From contig MVJJ01000181.1 in the NCBI GenBank assembly GCA_003266145.1, forward strand, positions 1 to 8,228: DNA of 8,228 nucleotides. The letters are read 5' to 3'. Source of the DNA: Methanosphaera sp. SHI613 (lineage in GTDB: Archaea; Methanobacteriota; Methanobacteria; Methanobacteriales; Methanobacteriaceae). Numbering within the stretch: the stretch's first letter is position 1; each line of letters starts with the position of its first letter. Positions 5,292 through 8,228 of this stretch are shown one piece after another. A program made the position numbers and the translations under genes. Below the pieces are notes generated by a model. That model was not told the DNA's origin, searched no databases, and saw nothing but the letters and a program-made list of their open reading frames with translations.

Positions 5292-7031
5292 CTATTCAAA
5301 AGCATCTTTATTAAGTTTATATGCTACATACGCATCCATAGTTGCTGCAACACAGTCAATCTTATCAGAGTGCCTTTTCTTCAATAGTTTTCTGTTACCA
5401 TTCGTGTCTTCTAGCGTTATACAGTTACCCATTGCAAATTCCATAATATTCTCATCAAACAAAAGCATTCTTTCTTCTGCAAGTTTCTTTAATTCACCTA
5501 ATGGTACAGATTCAGTTTTAACACCTTGTTGAACTTTCTCTATTCCAAATGGTCCATTCTCCCTTGCCCATCTTTCTACAAATTCTTTGGCATTATATGG
5601 GTCATATCCGAAACACCTAACATCATATGCACTATTTATGATGAATTCATCCAAATCATCATAAACATCTGTCATGTCTAAAACTGCACCTTCCATAACT
5701 ATAAGACTACCTTCAGCTATAAATGTTTCATACTTTTGTCTCATAACTGGTTGTAGTTTCATTAGTGTTAGTGATGAAATGTAGTTTCTAGTTTTAATTC
5801 CAAAGAATTCATCTCTAAGCGGAAATAGGAATGAAAATGCACAGAAGTCATCACCTTGTGATAAGTCTGCACCCATAGCACAAGGAAGATTCCAAAACTC
5901 TCTAATTTTATGTTTTATTGTTTCTTCATAAGTAAAGAAATATGTATAGCCTTCCATAGGTATACCAAATCTTTTAGCTAGTATGTCATTCCTTACAGAC
6001 GGATTATGTTCTGCTCTATCAACCTCTACCTGGTATGTCTCATAACTTACAGTTTTACCAAGATTAGGGTTTGCCTTTAACCACGTTTCTGGTTTATTAA
6101 CTTCTGAAATATCATCTAGTTTGTAATACCAGATTGAAACATGTGGATTATAGTATTCGCCCTTTAATATAGATTTCAATTCCATTTTGATTTCATCACC
6201 GACTCTGTTTCTTACAGTACCTTCTGATGATGTTGCAACAATAATCCAATCGTCTACTTTAGATGCACCCTGTTCTATAGCGCCAACTACATCTTCTTTA
6301 GTATCACCTGATAACCATTCATCTACTGTAGAATACTTAGGTCTTAATCCCTGAAGTTTGTCTATAGTCATTGGTCTTACTTCAAGTACTGAATTTGTAA
6401 GGAAGTTTTCTATTCCCTTCTTAGTGGAGGATAGCTTACACCTGTTTGCTTTAGAGCCAGTTGTATTGTTTATAGAGCCTTCTGTCATAAACTTTATTAA
6501 CGGTCCTCTAGCTCTAGCAATAGCTGTTCTAAGAGGGTTTAAAACTTCTTCACCTTGTTTCATTGTTGGTGCTGTAGAAATCTGTTGGGTTGTTGATGAA
6601 TCTACTATTAATCCATAGCCTTGAATAGATTCGTCATATAATGTTTTTGCGGCACCTCTACCAACTATAAGATACTGTTTGTTTCTTAATCGTTTTTTAA
6701 TAATTCTTTTTTCATACCTTGTTCCATTAGGTGTTGGTATTGGAACAGACCGCTCAACAAAGTAAAACCACGAAAGTAGGTCTTCTGCCCAAAGTTTAAA
6801 TGATGGTAATAACTCTAAATCAGAACCATCTGTTAATGTTAATTCTGTATTAGCGAATGCAATGTAACCGTTAATTGCAGTGTCATCGTAGTAAAATGCA
6901 GGGTCCTCAATCAAATCATCTATTAAGTTCATTTGTTGTGATACTTCCCTATTTACAGGTATTTCACCACGAATAACTTTATCCCTAAATTCTCCATAAT
7001 ATTTAGGAACAGCCGTATTAGATAAAGCCAT
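5292..7031 (-). CDS. terL: Terminase large subunit (packaging ATPase and nuclease)
   Basis: The 579-residue protein is the motor that cuts concatemeric DNA and pumps it into the prohead, docked on the portal. The N-terminal ATPase shows a Walker A-like LIVGRGAAKT (121-130), a Walker B YSTVDEW (233-239) with Asp237-Glu238, and the coupling motif IIVATSSEG (263-271). The C-terminal RNase H-like nuclease shows candidate metal-binding acids in MGADLSQGDD (386-395), VRCFGYDPYNA (471-481) and HSDKIDCVAATMDAY (554-568). Length is normal for the Terminase_1-type family. ATG at 7029-7031 lies six bases after the connector stop; its site is weak (CGGAAT), so translation probably depends on coupling. 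It resembles large terminases I recall from gut Clostridia phages. Confidence is high from combined motifs and neighbours. Confidence 0.95.
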   Translation of the reverse strand: MALSNTAVPKYYGEFRDKVIRGEIPVNREVSQQMNLIDDLIEDPAFYYDDTAINGYIAFANTELTLTDGSDLELLPSFKLWAEDLLSWFYFVERSVPIPTPNGTRYEKRIIKKRLRNKQYLIVGRGAAKTLYDESIQGYGLIVDSSTTQQISTAPTMKQGEEVLNPLRTAIARARGPLIKFMTEGSINNTTGSKANRCKLSSTKKGIENFLTNSVLEVRPMTIDKLQGLRPKYSTVDEWLSGDTKEDVVGAIEQGASKVDDWIIVATSSEGTVRNRVGDEIKMELKSILKGEYYNPHVSIWYYKLDDISEVNKPETWLKANPNLGKTVSYETYQVEVDRAEHNPSVRNDILAKRFGIPMEGYTYFFTYEETIKHKIREFWNLPCAMGADLSQGDDFCAFSFLFPLRDEFFGIKTRNYISSLTLMKLQPVMRQKYETFIAEGSLIVMEGAVLDMTDVYDDLDEFIINSAYDVRCFGYDPYNAKEFVERWARENGPFGIEKVQQGVKTESVPLGELKKLAEERMLLFDENIMEFAMGNCITLEDTNGNRKLLKKRHSDKIDCVAATMDAYVAYKLNKDAFE

Positions 7032-7037
7032 TTCGAT

Positions 7038-7367
7038 TTATTCCGATTCAGGACAAGCTACAAGAATCCTGAATTCCATTTCTGCAGCTATCTCGTTAAC
7101 CTGGTCTACAACAGTACCGCTCATATTGTCAAACATTGAACGAACTTTTGCATACATATAGGTTTTTACATGTGCTAAGTCTGATGAGATTACATCACCC
7201 CACACAGCTTGGCTATCACTTATGGAGAAGTCTTCCGAGATTGCCCCAAGTTGTTTAAGAATGATGAAGACAGTATTAATGTGTGTAATAAGGTCTTCAT
7301 CAAATGCAGTATTATCAGAAGTAATACCTAGCATTTTTTTAACAGAGTTTAATATGCTTTCATCCAT
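7038..7367 (-). CDS. Head-tail connector, gp6-like
   Basis: The 109-residue protein fits the gp6-like connector group: a short start followed by LGI, then FDEDLITHINTVFIILKQLGAI (22-43), an acidic middle with AVWGDVIS, the amphipathic VKTYMYAKVRSMFDN (67-81), and a C-terminal helix ending in EFRI. In the family these proteins form a ring below the portal and join it to the tail. The start at 7365-7367 has a clear GGAGGT site seven bases upstream. It lies between the HNH gene and the large terminase, whereas in the HK97 and lambda-like order connectors follow the capsid gene. The call rests on pattern similarity from memory; a second packaging accessory protein is the main alternative. Confidence 0.7.
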   Translation of the reverse strand: MDESILNSVKKMLGITSDNTAFDEDLITHINTVFIILKQLGAISEDFSISDSQAVWGDVISSDLAHVKTYMYAKVRSMFDNMSGTVVDQVNEIAAEMEFRILVACPESE

Positions 7368-7385
7368 AGCAATACCTCCAATAAT

Positions 7386-7796
7386 TTAGTTTTTCCAAGG
7401 ACAAGTGTCATTTAAAGTTCTTGGTATATACTCATCTACTATAGGTTCAATTCCATAATGTATGTAATTATGTGATTCTTGAGAAACTGTTATAAGATAC
7501 TCTGGATTAATAAGAATTTCTGTTGCATTAGTAATATCGTCTATGCAAATAGGATTCATATGGTGCACAAGAATTTTACCGTGTATTTCTCTCCCTGAAA
7601 TACCAAGGTCACACAAGAAATCTCTAGCTATTATTTGGTTTCTAATTTCACGCCATTCTTTTGATTTGTAAAACCTTTGATTAAATATCCTGTCAAAACC
7701 AAATGTATCCTCACCGACTTTACCATTGAGCTTTAAGTATTCTAACCGCTCTTCATATGATTCCATTTTGATTAGTTCTGAATAAGTTCTAATCAT
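7386..7796 (-). CDS. HNH endonuclease associated with DNA packaging
   Basis: From ATG at 7794-7796 the product has 136 residues. It carries FYKSKEWREIRNQIIARD, CDLGISGREIHGK, VHHMNPI with the catalytic His pair (78-79), NPEYLITV with the probable catalytic Asn97, and SHNYIHYG with a terminal His113. These are the parts of an HNH ββα-metal nuclease. The two CxxC zinc pairs common in packaging HNH proteins are missing; only one Cys (CDLG) remains. Such genes beside terminases help cleave DNA at packaging sites in phages like HK97. I chose this start because it overlaps the upstream stop by eight bases (ATGATTAG), as another gene pair here does; an ATG at 7800-7802 is nearly as good, and the longest frame starts at 7835 with a larger overlap. 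The site is weak (GGAAGAAGAAAG). Confidence 0.85.
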   Translation of the reverse strand: MIRTYSELIKMESYEERLEYLKLNGKVGEDTFGFDRIFNQRFYKSKEWREIRNQIIARDFLCDLGISGREIHGKILVHHMNPICIDDITNATEILINPEYLITVSQESHNYIHYGIEPIVDEYIPRTLNDTCPWKN

Positions 7797-8124
7797 CTTC
7801 ATAATAACTTTCTTCTTCCGAACCACCATTTCCACTATAGATTTGCATAGCTTTTATAGCCTCTTTGTATAGTTCTTCTATATGTTGCTGTGATTTGATG
7901 GATTCGGCTTTTGCTTTAAGAAGTTCGTTTTCATTCTTAAGTTTTTCAACTTTAAGTCTCTCCTTCTGATTACCTAATTGTAAGTAATAAGTTATTAGCT
8001 GTGATGACGCTGTACCATCTTTAATCCTTCTTTCAGCTTCATTTGTAGCTAATGAAATTAGGTAGTTCTCTCTTTCTTCAGGAGATAGACTAGGTTGAAT
8101 GTCGACTGACTTCTTTTTACCCAT
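7789..8124 (-). CDS. Probable small terminase subunit
   Basis: The 111-residue protein has a basic start (MGKKKS), then LSPEERENYLISLATNEAERRI, TASSQLITYYLQLG, and a long charged helix with heptad-like spacing (about residues 48-87, KERLKVEKLKNENELLKAK onward) that is probably a coiled coil, ending in an acidic tail. I recall such proteins directly upstream of HNH and large terminase genes in gut Clostridia phages, where they are taken as the DNA-recognising small subunit. No helix-turn-helix is obvious, so the role rests mainly on position, size and the oligomerising helix. A GTG at 8131-8133 extends the frame by three codons, but the GAGGTGAT site overlaps that GTG and is well spaced from ATG at 8122-8124, so ATG is preferred. 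Confidence 0.65.
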   Translation of the reverse strand: MGKKKSVDIQPSLSPEERENYLISLATNEAERRIKDGTASSQLITYYLQLGNQKERLKVEKLKNENELLKAKAESIKSQQHIEELYKEAIKAMQIYSGNGGSEEESYYEDD

Positions 8125-8137
8125 GTCAATCACCTCT
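8125..8137 (-). promoter_or_regulatory. Ribosome binding site that decides the start of the small terminase gene
   Basis: The minus strand reads AAGAGGTGATTGAC before ATG at 8122-8124. GAGGTGA matches the anti-Shine-Dalgarno sequence and sits five to six bases from the ATG. The upstream GTG is part of this site and so is unlikely to be the start codon. Confidence 0.7.
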
Positions 8138-8157
8138 TTTAATATTTATTGTATGAA

Positions 8158-8228
8158 TTAATAGAGCTTATGTTCCAAATATTTGGAATTGCTCATTTCA
8201 AATATCCCTCCGGAGAATTTTTGAACAT
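8158..8228 (-). CDS. Possible C-terminal end of an upstream gene
   Basis: One minus-strand frame is open from the right edge to TAA at 8158-8160 (last residues MSNSKYLEHKLY). It may be the end of a gene lying beyond the window. Alternatively, an ATG at 8194-8196 preceded by GGAGGG would start a 12-residue peptide, and a second frame ends at TGA (8193-8195), overlapping that ATG by ATGA. The stretch is too short to choose. Confidence 0.3.
   Translation of the reverse strand, partial: VQKFSGGIFEMSNSKYLEHKLY
8173..8188. promoter_or_regulatory. 16-base perfect palindrome, TTCCAAATATTTGGAA
   Basis: A perfect inverted repeat sits about 50 bases before the small terminase start, with an outer gagc/gctc pair (8164-8167 and 8191-8194) set at slightly unequal distances. 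It could be an operator for a dimeric regulator or part of a hairpin; no U-run follows on the minus strand, so it is a poor terminator. A TACAAT hexamer lies at 8148-8153 on the minus strand, but no well-spaced -35 box is evident. Confidence 0.35.

Noticed and set aside
6358..6618. Plus-strand frame of 86 residues opposite the large terminase
   Set aside because: It lies opposite conserved terminase motifs and carries no recognisable domain.
7797..7835. Longer HNH start at 7835
   Set aside because: It would overlap the small terminase gene by 47 bases and add a basic stretch unlike the family's start; the starts at 7796 or 7802 fit the packing of this operon better.
8173..8188. Palindrome as a rho-independent terminator
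   Set aside because: The stem is AT-rich with no U-run after it on either strand, so an operator or chance is more likely.

Overview
This window is the packaging and head-assembly block of a tailed phage or prophage (Caudoviricetes, HK97-type capsid). The DNA is AT-rich by eye, Shine-Dalgarno sites are strong, and the capsid, portal and terminase sequences resemble those I recall from phages and prophages of gut Clostridia (Lachnospiraceae and relatives). The host is an inference. Every supported gene is on the minus strand, so the operon reads from the right edge to the left edge.

Order of transcription: a possible tail end of an upstream gene (8158-8228); a small coiled-coil protein in the small-terminase position (7789-8124); an HNH endonuclease (7386-7796); a gp6-like head-tail connector (7038-7367); the large terminase (5292-7031); two proteins sharing an N-terminal GILGxKWGxR tag (4129-5280 and 3696-4136); the portal (2385-3680); and a long open frame from 2395 that runs off the left edge. 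Genes are tightly packed, with overlaps of 8 to 11 bases or gaps of under 20 bases. There is no gene-free stretch over 105 bases, and I see no RNA gene, CRISPR array, insertion sequence or clear terminator.

The most interesting part is the leftmost frame. It is a fusion of an S78-type prohead protease (residues 1-130), a roughly 255-residue insert made of two related modules, and an HK97-type major capsid protein with its delta (scaffold) region. A good internal Shine-Dalgarno site and ATG lie where the insert meets the capsid part (ATG at 1175-1177), and lysine codon choice switches from mainly AAA in the insert to almost only AAG in the capsid. Together these suggest that the capsid protein is also made alone, in excess over the fusion.

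A short pattern, hydrophobic-x-His-(Ser/Ala/Asn), recurs at nearly every expected domain border of this polyprotein. A related LxH sits just before the GILG tag in both small proteins. I propose it as the cleavage signal of the prohead protease, similar in form to the LxE-(A/S/G) sites of phage T4. On that model the tagged proteins and the two insert modules would be internal head proteins, packed into the prohead and trimmed there. This is an inference, and tests are given.

Working together: the small and large terminase subunits with the HNH protein cut and pump DNA through the portal into a prohead built from the capsid protein; the protease matures that shell; the connector joins head to tail.
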